A DNA stretch of 20,676 nucleotides from Candidatus Segatella albertsiae (GTDB taxonomy: Bacteria; Bacteroidota; Bacteroidia; Bacteroidales; Bacteroidaceae), in NCBI GenBank assembly GCA_002451555.1, contig DKCU01000074.1, positions 44,723-65,398 on the forward strand, in the 5' to 3' direction. Under the pieces are notes generated by a model, which was not told the origin of the DNA, searched no databases, and saw nothing but the letters and a program-made list of their open reading frames with translations. Made by a program: the position numbers and the translations under genes. Positions within the stretch are counted from its first letter, which is position 1. Each line of letters begins with the position of its first letter. Below, piece by piece: positions 1 through 7,726 of this stretch.

Positions 1-50
1 TCAGATTCCGGTTCTGAAGGTCCTGGGTTTGAATCCCAGCGGAGTCACCA
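1..50 (+). tRNA. tRNA-Arg(CCG), 3' part
   Basis: The window opens inside a tRNA. Bases 1-5 and 13-17 pair as the anticodon stem (TCAGA/TCTGA) around the loop TTCCGGT, so the anticodon is CCG, reading the arginine codon CGG. A five-base variable region, a T-stem (CTGGG/CCCAG), a seven-base 3' acceptor strand, discriminator A and an encoded CCA complete the 3' half. The D-arm and 5' acceptor strand lie outside the window. The T-loop reads TTTGAAT, so the position normally occupied by the near-invariant C56 is T. Confidence 0.93.
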
Positions 51-89
51 CTCTCCATTGGAGAACTATCACATTATTTAATTAAGAAC

Positions 90-1313
90 ATGGACTTAGT
101 AGAACGTTTTATAAACTACACAAAATTCGACACACAGTCGAGCGAGGACTCAGACAGTGTGCCTAGCACGGCGAAACAGCTGGAGTTCGCCAAGTATCTA
201 AAACATGAATTGGAGGAAGAAGGCCTCAGCGACGTAGAGATGGACGACATGGGCTATATCTACGCCACACTAAAAGGCAATACCAAGAAAAAGACACCGA
301 CCATTGGATTTATTTCACATATAGACACTAGCCCTGACGCTAGTGGAAAGGACATCAAGGCTCGCGTCATCAAGAATTACGATGGCAATGACATAGAACT
401 GAGCCCTGGAATTTTCTCTAGAGTCGATAAATTCCCCGAATTAAAAGCACATAAAGGTGAAGACCTCATTGTTACAGATGGAACTACCCTACTGGGAGCT
501 GATGATAAAGCTGGAATAGCAGAAATAGTACAAGCCATGTGCTATCTCCGCGACCACGACGAAATCAAGCATGGCGACATCCGTGTTGGGTTCAACCCTG
601 ACGAGGAGATTGGTATGGGTGCCCATCATTTTAACGTGGAGAAGTTTGGATGTGACTGGGCATACACCATGGACGGAGGCGATCTCGGCGACTTGGAATA
701 CGAGAACTTCAATGCTGCAGCTGCCAAGATCCATATCAAAGGAGTAAGCGTACACACAGGTTATGCCAAAGGCAAGATGATCAATGCAAGCCGTCTGGCT
801 GTAGAGTTTCAAAATATGATACCAGAGACCGACCTTCCTGAGACTACTGAAGGCTACCAAGGTTTCTATCATTTACTTGGCATCGAAAGCAAATGCGAGG
901 AAGCCAAGTTAGCTTATATCATTCGTGATCACGATCGTGAGAAGTTTGAGGACAGAAAGGCATTCATCGCCGACTGCGTGAAGAAATTCAACGATAAGTA
1001 TGGCGAGGGAACTTGCGAGGCAGAAATCTACGACCAATATTACAACATGAAGGAAAAGATAGATCCTAACATGCACGTTATCGACATCGTATTGAGAGCC
1101 ATGCAAGAAAGCGGTGTTCCTCCTCGTGTAGAACCGATTCGTGGTGGTACCGATGGAGCACAATTAAGTTTTAAAGGGCTTCCTTGTCCTAACATTTTTG
1201 CTGGCGGTGTCAACTTCCATGGACCTCACGAATTTGTCAGCATCCAAGTAATGGAGAAAGCTGTACAGACGATTGTAAAAATAGCAGAGATTACAGCAGA
1301 ATATAACGATTAA
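90..1313 (+). CDS. pepT: Peptidase T (aminotripeptidase, M20B family)
   Basis: Cytoplasmic di-zinc aminopeptidase that removes the N-terminal residue of tripeptides in the last steps of peptide use. The 407 aa match the family length of about 410. The metal and catalytic motifs are in order: HIDT (His77, Asp79), GADDKAG (Asp138/139), NPDEEIG (general base and ligand at Glu172/173), MDGGD (Asp195), and a C-terminal NFHGPHEF with ligand His near 377-380. The RGGTDGAQLS segment typical of PepT is also present. The gene starts 39 bases after the tRNA CCA end. I see no TAnnTTTG element in between, so it may be read from the tRNA promoter. No signal peptide, as expected. Confidence 0.95.
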   Translation: MDLVERFINYTKFDTQSSEDSDSVPSTAKQLEFAKYLKHELEEEGLSDVEMDDMGYIYATLKGNTKKKTPTIGFISHIDTSPDASGKDIKARVIKNYDGNDIELSPGIFSRVDKFPELKAHKGEDLIVTDGTTLLGADDKAGIAEIVQAMCYLRDHDEIKHGDIRVGFNPDEEIGMGAHHFNVEKFGCDWAYTMDGGDLGDLEYENFNAAAAKIHIKGVSVHTGYAKGKMINASRLAVEFQNMIPETDLPETTEGYQGFYHLLGIESKCEEAKLAYIIRDHDREKFEDRKAFIADCVKKFNDKYGEGTCEAEIYDQYYNMKEKIDPNMHVIDIVLRAMQESGVPPRVEPIRGGTDGAQLSFKGLPCPNIFAGGVNFHGPHEFVSIQVMEKAVQTIVKIAEITAEYND

Positions 1314-1320
1314 TTCTTTG

Positions 1321-1437
1321 CTTATAGTTAATAGTTTATAGTTAACAGAACTTGCTTGTTTCTTTTAGCTATAAACTATTTTGCTATAAGTACCTCCCCT
1401 ATCAACTATAAAAAATCAACCATAAACTATAAGACAC
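1321..1437. repeat. AT-rich inverted and direct repeats (ACTATAAA type)
   Basis: Between pepT and the antiporter, AATAGTTTATAG (1330-1341) is the exact reverse complement of CTATAAACTATT (1369-1380). An outer 7-bp pair, CTTATAG (1321-1327) and CTATAAG (1384-1390), is separated from it by a small 2x3 internal loop, giving a 7+12 bp stem around a 27-base loop. Further copies of the same word family follow (ATCAACTATAAA and ATCAACCATAAACTATAAG around 1401-1433). There is no good U-tract, so it is not a standard terminator. It resembles the short intergenic repeats scattered in Bacteroidales genomes. Confidence 0.7.
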
Positions 1438-1443
1438 TCTATC

Positions 1444-3705
1444 ATGGCAGAAATCCCATATTTAGTAAAAGATCTCGCACTCATACTGATGGTGGCAGGC
1501 ATCGTAACCATCATCTTCAAGAAGCTCAAGCAACCACTTGTGCTAGGCTATATCGTAGCAGGATTCCTTGTATCTCCTCATATGCCCTACACCATGTCTG
1601 TCATCGACGAGAGCGACATCAAGACCTGGGCTGACATTGGTGTCATCTTTACCTTGTTTTCACTTGGTCTCGATTTTTCCTTCAAGAAAATTGTCAGGAT
1701 GGGCATCTCACCTATTATCGCCACGGTTGTCATCGTTTTCTCTATGATGCTGCTTGGCATCAGTGTCGGTCATGGATTCGAATGGAGCAAGATGGACTGC
1801 ATCTTTTTAGGAGGTATGCTCGCCATGAGTTCCACTACCATCATATATAAAGCTTTCGATGACATGGGACTACGCCAGCAGAAGTTTGCTGGCATGGTGA
1901 TGAGTGTTTTGATATTGGAGGACATTCTTGCCATTGTCATGATGGTGATGCTCTCGGCGATAGCTGGTGGCAGTACTCCCGACGGCGGACAGATGCTAGG
2001 CTCTGTCATCAAAATAGCGTTCTTTCTCGTACTTTGGTTCATTGTCGGCATCTTTGCTATACCACTCTTCCTTAAGTCTGTTCGTAAGCTCATCAATAGC
2101 GAGACTTTACTTATCGTATCCTTAGGCCTGTGCTGCGGCATGGCTGTACTTTCCACGAAAGTAGGCTTTTCCAGTGCATTTGGCGCCTTCGTCATGGGTA
2201 GCATCCTTGCAGAAACCATCGAAGCAGAGAAAATCATCAAACTTGTAGAACCCGTAAAGAATCTCTTTGGTGCTATATTTTTTGTATCTGTAGGCATGTT
2301 GGTTGACCCTAAAATACTGGTAGAATACGCCGTTCCTATCCTTGCCTTGGTTTGCACTATCCTAATAGGTCAAGCCCTATTGGGTACTTTCGGATTCATG
2401 TTGGGTGGCGAATCTCTGAAGTCAGCTATGCGCTGTGGTTTCTCCATGGCACAAATAGGTGAATTTTCCTTTATCATTGCCTCTTTAGGTCTGTCCCTAG
2501 GAGTCATCAGCGATTTTTTGTACCCTGTGGTTGTTGCAGTCTCTGTCATCACCACATTCCTTACCCCCTATATGATTCGTCTGGCCACACCTACCTACCA
2601 AGTCATGGAGAAGCATCTGCCTAACAAATTCATCAACATCCTCAATCATTTTGCTATGAGCCACCCTTCCACCACCCAACAAAGCAAATGGAAATCGCTT
2701 TTAGTACAGATGGCCATTAACACAATTGCATATTCCATATTGTCGGCAGCAGTCATCACACTCATGTTCACCTTTGTATTGCCATTTACCCGAAGTCTAT
2801 TCCCAAGTTGGCATATGCATTGGTACGCCAATGCCATCACAGGACTATTAACCGTATTGTTGATTGCTCCATTCCTACGTGCCATCGTCATGAAGAAGAA
2901 TCATAGTAATGAGTGGAAACGTCTCTGGGTGGAGAGTAGTATCAATCGTATTCCACTTCTTTTTACCATCTTCGTACGTTTCATCATAGCCTTAGCGTTC
3001 ATCTTCTACATTTGCAACTACCTTACCCGCTTTACCAATGCCCTAATGATTATCATCGGTATTGTTGTGGTCGGTTTGATGATTGCCTCCCGCTGGACTA
3101 AGAAACGCAGCATCATAATGGAACGTCTATTCATCCATAACCTCCGATCGCGCGATATTGTAGCACAAGTAAATGGTGAAAAGAAACCACTTTACGAAGG
3201 TCATTTGCTTGACCGAGATATCCATATCGGTGATTTTGAAGTACCTGAGGACTCCTTGTGGGGTGGAAAATCACTGAAAGAGCTGCACCTTCGCCAACGT
3301 TTCGGAATAGACATGAGCAGCATCATGAGAGGTTCGCAAAGGCTGAACATTCCTAATGGTGACACCATCATATTCCCTGGCGATAAGTTGCAAGTCATCG
3401 GCAACGATGATCAACTTCAGAAATTCGCCACTTCTTTGAAAGCAGAGCTCATTCCTGAAGATTTGGAGATAGAAAAGCGAGAGATGAAACTCCGTCAGTT
3501 AGTCATCAGCAGCAAGAGCGAATTCTGTGGGAAGTCTCTGCTCGAGAGTGGAATCCGAGACAAATACAACTGCATGGTTGTAGGCCTGGAAGAAGGACAA
3601 GAGAACCTGACTAAAATCGCTCCAACTCGCATTTTCACAAAAGGAGACATACTTTGGATTGTCGGCGAAGAAAGTGATTTGCAAAGAATTTTGGAGAAGG
3701 TATAA
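1444..3705 (+). CDS. Kef-type cation/proton antiporter (CPA2) with two C-terminal RCK_C domains
   Basis: Inner-membrane antiporter of 753 aa, presumably exchanging K+ or Na+ for H+. Residues 5-390 form the Na+/H+-exchanger domain, with the conserved FSLGLDFSFKK stretch (about 72-82), SSTTIIYKAF (129-138) and the acidic pair in ILEDILAI (Glu159-Asp160), where Kef proteins carry the ion-binding aspartate. More hydrophobic helices follow at about 425-570. The cytoplasmic tail holds two TrkA_C/RCK_C-like domains (about 590-665 and 680-753). Neither has the GxGxxG nucleotide-binding RCK_N half seen in KefB/KefC, so ligand control probably differs from the NAD(H)/glutathione type. The substrate cannot be read from the sequence. 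The start ATG follows the AT-rich repeat region, and no clear promoter was seen. Confidence 0.88.
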   Translation: MAEIPYLVKDLALILMVAGIVTIIFKKLKQPLVLGYIVAGFLVSPHMPYTMSVIDESDIKTWADIGVIFTLFSLGLDFSFKKIVRMGISPIIATVVIVFSMMLLGISVGHGFEWSKMDCIFLGGMLAMSSTTIIYKAFDDMGLRQQKFAGMVMSVLILEDILAIVMMVMLSAIAGGSTPDGGQMLGSVIKIAFFLVLWFIVGIFAIPLFLKSVRKLINSETLLIVSLGLCCGMAVLSTKVGFSSAFGAFVMGSILAETIEAEKIIKLVEPVKNLFGAIFFVSVGMLVDPKILVEYAVPILALVCTILIGQALLGTFGFMLGGESLKSAMRCGFSMAQIGEFSFIIASLGLSLGVISDFLYPVVVAVSVITTFLTPYMIRLATPTYQVMEKHLPNKFINILNHFAMSHPSTTQQSKWKSLLVQMAINTIAYSILSAAVITLMFTFVLPFTRSLFPSWHMHWYANAITGLLTVLLIAPFLRAIVMKKNHSNEWKRLWVESSINRIPLLFTIFVRFIIALAFIFYICNYLTRFTNALMIIIGIVVVGLMIASRWTKKRSIIMERLFIHNLRSRDIVAQVNGEKKPLYEGHLLDRDIHIGDFEVPEDSLWGGKSLKELHLRQRFGIDMSSIMRGSQRLNIPNGDTIIFPGDKLQVIGNDDQLQKFATSLKAELIPEDLEIEKREMKLRQLVISSKSEFCGKSLLESGIRDKYNCMVVGLEEGQENLTKIAPTRIFTKGDILWIVGEESDLQRILEKV

Positions 3706-3720
3706 GCCTTCTCCAAAATT
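3687..3720 (+). terminator. Perfect 14-bp hairpin spanning the antiporter stop codon
   Basis: AATTTTGGAGAAGG (3687-3700) is the exact reverse complement of CCTTCTCCAAAATT (3707-3720), with a 6-base loop TATAAG. The stop codon TAA (3703-3705) lies in the loop, so the last five codons form the 5' arm. There is no immediate U-run; the first T-rich stretch starts around 3737. It is probably a transcript-end or RNA-stabilising structure for the antiporter mRNA. The pairing is certain and the function inferred. Confidence 0.7.
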
Positions 3721-4023
3721 CCCTCATAATTGTTATCTTATTTTTCCACACCAAACTTACAATTTAAAACAAAGCAGCTACTATATTTATATATCTTTCA
3801 GAAATTGACAACAGAATACAACAAGCAGTAATACATATCCATTATACAACATAAATTTGTTATTTTTAAGGCCATACAGAGATGATTGACACATATCAAG
3901 AAATACATTTTTCAAAAAGATTTTATCCTTTAAAATATGGTAAATTCATAAAAAAATATTAACTTTGCACTCGTAAAAAGATTGAGACAACATTTACTAA
4001 TAATATAAAAGGATAATAAAATT
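3721..4023. other. AT-rich intergenic region upstream of the small gene
   Basis: About 300 bases with no convincing protein gene. It carries the promoter at 3936-3969 and a 50-base leader ending in AAAGGATAATAAAATT before the small ORF. A second match to the -7 pattern, TAAATTTG at 3852-3859, lacks the trailing CA found at the other promoters here. I see no repeat or structured RNA that I can name. Confidence 0.6.
3936..3969 (+). promoter_or_regulatory. Promoter of the 46-aa small gene
   Basis: TAACTTTGCA at 3960-3969 matches the Bacteroidota -7 consensus TAnnTTTG. TATG at 3936-3939 is a one-mismatch -33 element (consensus TTTG) at a 20-base spacing. Transcription should start near 3974, leaving a leader of about 50 bases with an SD-like AAAGGA near 4008. 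Confidence 0.72.
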
Positions 4024-4164
4024 ATGATGACTATTTTTACTTTGGCTTTCGCCGCAGTTATGTTTTCTGGTATGGTACTCTGCATGGGCATGTTCTTGAA
4101 GAACGTTGTAAGCTCTATCCCTGAAGTTGCAGACATCAACCACCGCGTTTGCCTAACCAAGTAA
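4024..4164 (+). CDS. 46-aa single-pass membrane microprotein, unknown function
   Basis: An open frame of 46 codons starting MMTIFTLAF and ending HRVCLTK, preceded by an SD-like AAAGGA, a -7 promoter element and a short leader, and followed by a structured 3' region and a terminator. Residues 3-25 are a strongly hydrophobic helix, followed by a polar tail with Pro, Glu, Asp, His and Arg. Cysteines are at 20 and 43. The second Met codon (4027) is an equally good start. Codon composition is richer in G and C than the AT-rich flanks, as expected for real coding sequence. I do not recognise the family. It could be a regulatory membrane peptide or a small transporter subunit; the closed transcription unit makes a chance ORF unlikely. 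Confidence 0.7.
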   Translation: MMTIFTLAFAAVMFSGMVLCMGMFLKNVVSSIPEVADINHRVCLTK

Positions 4165-4174
4165 AAATTGTTTC

Positions 4175-4232
4175 TTAAAAATATTTCCACCGAGAAAAAC
4201 TTACAAAAGAAATATTCTCAAAATATTTTTAA
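4175..4232 (+). repeat. 12-bp inverted repeat in the 3' region of the small gene
   Basis: TTAAAAATATTT (4175-4186) is the exact reverse complement of AAATATTTTTAA (4221-4232), with 34 bases between. It lies between the microprotein stop and the terminator, so it may fold in the 3' untranslated RNA. All-AT pairing makes it weak. Confidence 0.5.
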
Positions 4233-4246
4233 CAAAATATGAAGCT

Positions 4247-4292
4247 AAAAAAGAGGACAAACATCGATTGAGATACTTGCCCTCTTTTTTTT
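4247..4292. terminator. Bidirectional rho-independent terminator
   Basis: AAAAAAGAGG at 4247-4256 pairs with CCTCTTTTTT at 4281-4290, extended by CAA/TTG across one mismatch, around a 16-base loop. The right arm continues into a run of eight T. The A-run on the left gives a U-run on the other strand. It sits between the convergent small gene and lptD and can serve both. Confidence 0.85.
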
Positions 4293-4323
4293 ATCTATAT
4301 TTATCTCCTAAGTGTCGAGTCCA

Positions 4324-7161
4324 TTAATACCATTGCACGGCATTTGAGTAGCCACTTCTTTTGTCATACTTCAAAGCATCCGTCAATGTCGAAGCATTAC
4401 AACGGAAGGTAAAGTTATAACTTGTATATGGCGCCAGCACTACCGAACAACTCATGTTAAAGCAATGCAAGTCACGCTGCAAACTCGCAGTCGTCATACT
4501 CATCTTATGATTGTCGAAATCATAACCAGAAGAGAAACTGATATTCCAACCATCACTGATTCTCACGTTACCACTCATATTGAGCGTCTGCGTAAACTTA
4601 TAAGGATAGCGCATGGACTCTTTATTGAATTTTTCTTTTCGAGTATCCTCACGCATGGTAATACCATAACCGAAAGTCAACGACCAAGGCATCTTAAATG
4701 CCATATAGCCATCAGAGTCAGTCTTAGCTTTTCCACTCTTTTTCTTGGCTCCATTCTTGCCTTTCTCCATGGCATCATCGACATTGCTCTCGATATCAGT
4801 GTCCATGCCCTCATCGTCATCATTAGACTTACGATTGTCCTTATCCTCATCATCGCTCTTCTTGCCACTGAAAAGTTTGGCAAGTTTCTCTGGTGTCAAG
4901 GTAAAAGAGATATTCTGCGACATACCTTGGAAACGTCCGAAACGCCCCTTTCCCCACTCTGTATGAGTACCAACATAAGGATTCCCCTGGTCATCCAACT
5001 CATAAGCATAAGTAGCGAAGACAGCATTCATGTTGAAAGTATAATTCTTCCACCATTTCAATCGCAAATTGATATTCATATCACTCCAAGGCCTAACCTT
5101 GGCAGCCATATTATAGCTCATGTTGATGTCGAACGCATCTATTAAGCTGATTTTCTTGAAACCAGTAGAGTCTTTGTCGCTCTTGATTTTCATCTCCAGA
5201 TTGTTACCTAAAGAGAAAGAAAGGCTTCCTGTCTTTCCCTTCCCTGGCACTCCATACAAAGCCGTCGAATAAGGAGAGTAGCTCACCAATGATACATTTC
5301 CATCTGCATCAGTTTTCTGGTACGTCTCCCAATATCCATAACGAGAGGCTCCGAAGTCAGGCGCATAGCTAAAACTAACCGTTGGTGTTATCACGTGGCG
5401 GATGGCTTGTATCTTATCACCAAATATCTTACGATTTGGCACCCAAAATCCATAGAGTTTCGTTGACAACCCCACACTCATGTTCCAGTTATATACATTG
5501 TGGAATCCATAAGTGGTATCACTCACCTCCACCTGCTTTTTCTCATCCCAAGACTTTGTCACCTTATTGGTGTACATACGATCGGTGAAATTGAAGCTTG
5601 GGTTTACATTGATATATTTAAACAATGTAAACGAAGCACTCACCGGTATTTGGTGCTGCCAGGCATTCCGCCAATCCTTGATAAGATTGCTGTGCATGAA
5701 CTTATCTTCTTTCGTGTTGATGGAGTTGCTGATATGTCCTGTATAGCTCATCGCAATCTTCTCGTACCATTTTTCATCCCCTACTTGTTTCTTTCTTCGG
5801 AAAGGATAGAAACGAGCGATGGATATATTGAGGTCAGGAAGTGTAACAGCAATACTTGAGTCTCGCATATTCTGCGACAAGTTGGCCGTTGCGCTCAAAG
5901 ACAACCCAATACTTGAGAAATTAGTACTCCAGCTTACCGATGAAGTTCTTGTACTCTGCGTCATAGTCTGCGGATTATAAAGAGAGTTCAAGTTGTTGCG
6001 CTCATAGCTCGATGTTGCGAAGTTGACACTAGCCGACAAAGAGCTAAAAGGATTAGCCTTACTGTCCTGTCGATGGCTCCATTGTATCTTGAAACTTTCC
6101 TGTTCGGCAAAGTCAGGCATACCCTTGTCACCCGTCTTCGTATCTTGATAACTAAAGAAGAAACTACCCGAATACTTATATCGCTTACGATAATTACTAG
6201 CTGCAGAAATTCCCCAAGAGCCCTTGGTATAAATCTCACCCAAAAGTTTCAAATCCCATTTGTCATTGATGGCAAAATAGTAACCTCCATCACGCAAATA
6301 GAAACCGCGATCACTTTCATCGCCATACGTAGGCATGATAAATCCACTGGAATAACTTTTCGTAAAAGGGAAAAATCCATAAGGTATTGCCAAAGGCATA
6401 GGAACATCGCATACAACGAGATAAGCTGGTCCGAAAACGACATCCTTACCTGGTCGCACCTTCGCCCTGGACAAAGAGATATAAAAGTCTGGATGAGGAT
6501 CATCACAAGTAGTGTATCTACCATGTTGCAGATAGATGGCTCCAGTAGAATCACGCTTAGACCTTGCACCCATCAAGAAACCATCTTGCTGCTCTGTATA
6601 TACATTATTGATAAGAGCCTTCTTGCTTTTAAAATTAAATGCGATGGTATCTGTGTCATACGTATCTGATCCCATTTTGAAAATAGGTTTACCCTTGATT
6701 CCATTCTCTGCCGTAGAATCAGCCGTACCCGTGGCTTTTACATTACTTTTGTCTATATCCATGGCTATTTTATCGCTTGTGAGATCCATATTGGTATATT
6801 TCACATTCGAATTGCCATAAAGATGAGCCACCTTGTTGGGAGCATCATAGACCAAAGAGTCTTCCGCTGTATATTCCACAGGAGCGTCAACTCCACCTGA
6901 TTTCTTGCGATTGATGCTATCCAGTCGGATACTATCATCCACCACCTTATTGTGTTTCCATATAGCCTTTTGCAAAGAATCCATCCGTGTTGTATCGGCG
7001 ACTTCATCGCCAAGCGAATCGACAAACACCGAATCACCAACAGCCACGGCGGTTGAATCCACAGTCGTCTTTCTTTTCTTTTTTGAAGGCATACCAGGAT
7101 TTGCCAACATCAAACAGACGGTGGTAAACAACATGGCGGCTATAATTGATTGTTTTCTCAT
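4324..7161 (-). CDS. lptD: LPS-assembly outer-membrane protein LptD (Bacteroidota type)
   Basis: Outer-membrane beta-barrel that receives LPS from the periplasmic Lpt bridge and, with the lipoprotein LptE, places it in the outer leaflet. I start at 7161: that ATG gives a signal peptide (MRKQSIIAAMLFTTVCLMLA) and lies 16 bases after the upstream stop, whereas the longer frame to 7230 overlaps the HD gene. Length 945 aa. A linker rich in Asp, Ser and Val (30-90) is followed by an OstA/LptA-like jellyroll (about 92-205, with YTAEDSLVYD and VAHLYGNSNVKY) and a long barrel domain with many aromatic strand ends, closing with AVQWY. A highly charged Asp/Lys segment (about 764-820) interrupts the barrel. 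E. coli LptD is shorter, at about 784 aa. Confidence 0.88.
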   Translation of the reverse strand: MRKQSIIAAMLFTTVCLMLANPGMPSKKKRKTTVDSTAVAVGDSVFVDSLGDEVADTTRMDSLQKAIWKHNKVVDDSIRLDSINRKKSGGVDAPVEYTAEDSLVYDAPNKVAHLYGNSNVKYTNMDLTSDKIAMDIDKSNVKATGTADSTAENGIKGKPIFKMGSDTYDTDTIAFNFKSKKALINNVYTEQQDGFLMGARSKRDSTGAIYLQHGRYTTCDDPHPDFYISLSRAKVRPGKDVVFGPAYLVVCDVPMPLAIPYGFFPFTKSYSSGFIMPTYGDESDRGFYLRDGGYYFAINDKWDLKLLGEIYTKGSWGISAASNYRKRYKYSGSFFFSYQDTKTGDKGMPDFAEQESFKIQWSHRQDSKANPFSSLSASVNFATSSYERNNLNSLYNPQTMTQSTRTSSVSWSTNFSSIGLSLSATANLSQNMRDSSIAVTLPDLNISIARFYPFRRKKQVGDEKWYEKIAMSYTGHISNSINTKEDKFMHSNLIKDWRNAWQHQIPVSASFTLFKYINVNPSFNFTDRMYTNKVTKSWDEKKQVEVSDTTYGFHNVYNWNMSVGLSTKLYGFWVPNRKIFGDKIQAIRHVITPTVSFSYAPDFGASRYGYWETYQKTDADGNVSLVSYSPYSTALYGVPGKGKTGSLSFSLGNNLEMKIKSDKDSTGFKKISLIDAFDINMSYNMAAKVRPWSDMNINLRLKWWKNYTFNMNAVFATYAYELDDQGNPYVGTHTEWGKGRFGRFQGMSQNISFTLTPEKLAKLFSGKKSDDEDKDNRKSNDDDEGMDTDIESNVDDAMEKGKNGAKKKSGKAKTDSDGYMAFKMPWSLTFGYGITMREDTRKEKFNKESMRYPYKFTQTLNMSGNVRISDGWNISFSSGYDFDNHKMSMTTASLQRDLHCFNMSCSVVLAPYTSYNFTFRCNASTLTDALKYDKRSGYSNAVQWY

Positions 7162-7177
7162 TGAGATAATAAATGTT

Positions 7178-7714
7178 CTATTCAAACATACGCTCCCATT
7201 CCTGGAAACGCTTGACTCCTTCCTCTCCAAATTTAGCCAAGCTTTTCTCTGCCTGCGCTATCGTTTTCTCTCTGTCGAGGTGAGTCTTGCTAAAGAATTT
7301 ATCGGCATAACAGATAACTTTTTCCTCCATAGTCTCAGGCAAAAAATCCTGATGAGGCAAAGGCAATCCCTGCTTGATTATTTCCTCGCATGTAATTCCT
7401 GCTCCCGTATGCCGTTCACATACACAAGCATGACGCTCATATCCTTCTTTACGCATGATTTCAGCACCCAATCTTCCATGACAAATATATGGCTCACAGC
7501 CAAAACACTGTATGCCCGGGGCATCAGTACGGAAGATTCCCAAGTCATGAAGCATGGCAGCTTCCTCTACAAACTGGGCATCAAGATGCAATTCAGGATG
7601 AGACGAAACAATCTGTAGCGCTTTTTGCGCTACAGATTGACTATGTGTAATGAGGATATGACGAAGTTCATTTTCCTCAGGATAATACTTATCAATGATT
7701 GCTTGATAATCCAT
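7178..7714 (-). CDS. HD-domain phosphohydrolase, uncharacterised
   Basis: A 178-aa soluble protein with a complete HD metal site: His24, the HD pair His56-Asp57 in MLHDLGIF, and Asp138 in CYADKF. His79 and His102 are placed as in HD proteins with extra ligands. Such proteins hydrolyse phosphoesters or nucleotides; the substrate is unknown. The layout resembles short stand-alone HDIG hydrolases found in archaea and Bacteroidota. It contains an unusual number of Cys around the site (70, 73, 78, 97, 99, 109). It lies directly upstream of lptD with 16 bases between, so the two are probably co-transcribed. No promoter of the local TAnnTTTGCA type is visible in front of it, and the preceding 136 bases hold a long inverted repeat. 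Confidence 0.85.
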   Translation of the reverse strand: MDYQAIIDKYYPEENELRHILITHSQSVAQKALQIVSSHPELHLDAQFVEEAAMLHDLGIFRTDAPGIQCFGCEPYICHGRLGAEIMRKEGYERHACVCERHTGAGITCEEIIKQGLPLPHQDFLPETMEEKVICYADKFFSKTHLDREKTIAQAEKSLAKFGEEGVKRFQEWERMFE

Positions 7715-7726
7715 CTTTCTTTATAT

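Noticed and set aside
52..64. TCTCC-ATT-GGAGA hairpin after the tRNA
   Set aside because: Only 5 bp and no T-run; too weak to call a terminator, and read-through to pepT seems needed.
3852..3859. Second TAnnTTTG match (TAAATTTG)
   Set aside because: Not followed by CA as at the other sites, no suitable -33 element, and no gene close behind; such matches are frequent in AT-rich DNA.
3882..3962. 26-codon ORF before the microprotein
   Set aside because: AT-rich, poor codon composition, overlaps the -7 element and has no clear promoter or ribosome-binding site.
4465..5145. 226-codon open frame antisense to lptD
   Set aside because: Composition is that of a reverse complement of a beta-barrel gene; it has no start signals or recognisable motifs and lies wholly inside lptD.
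7162..7230. Upstream start for lptD adding 23 residues
   Set aside because: It would overlap the HD gene by 53 bases and bury the signal peptide; the ATG at 7161 fits better.
6905..7618. 237-codon plus-strand frame across the HD-lptD junction
   Set aside because: Antisense to two well-supported genes, with no promoter or family match.
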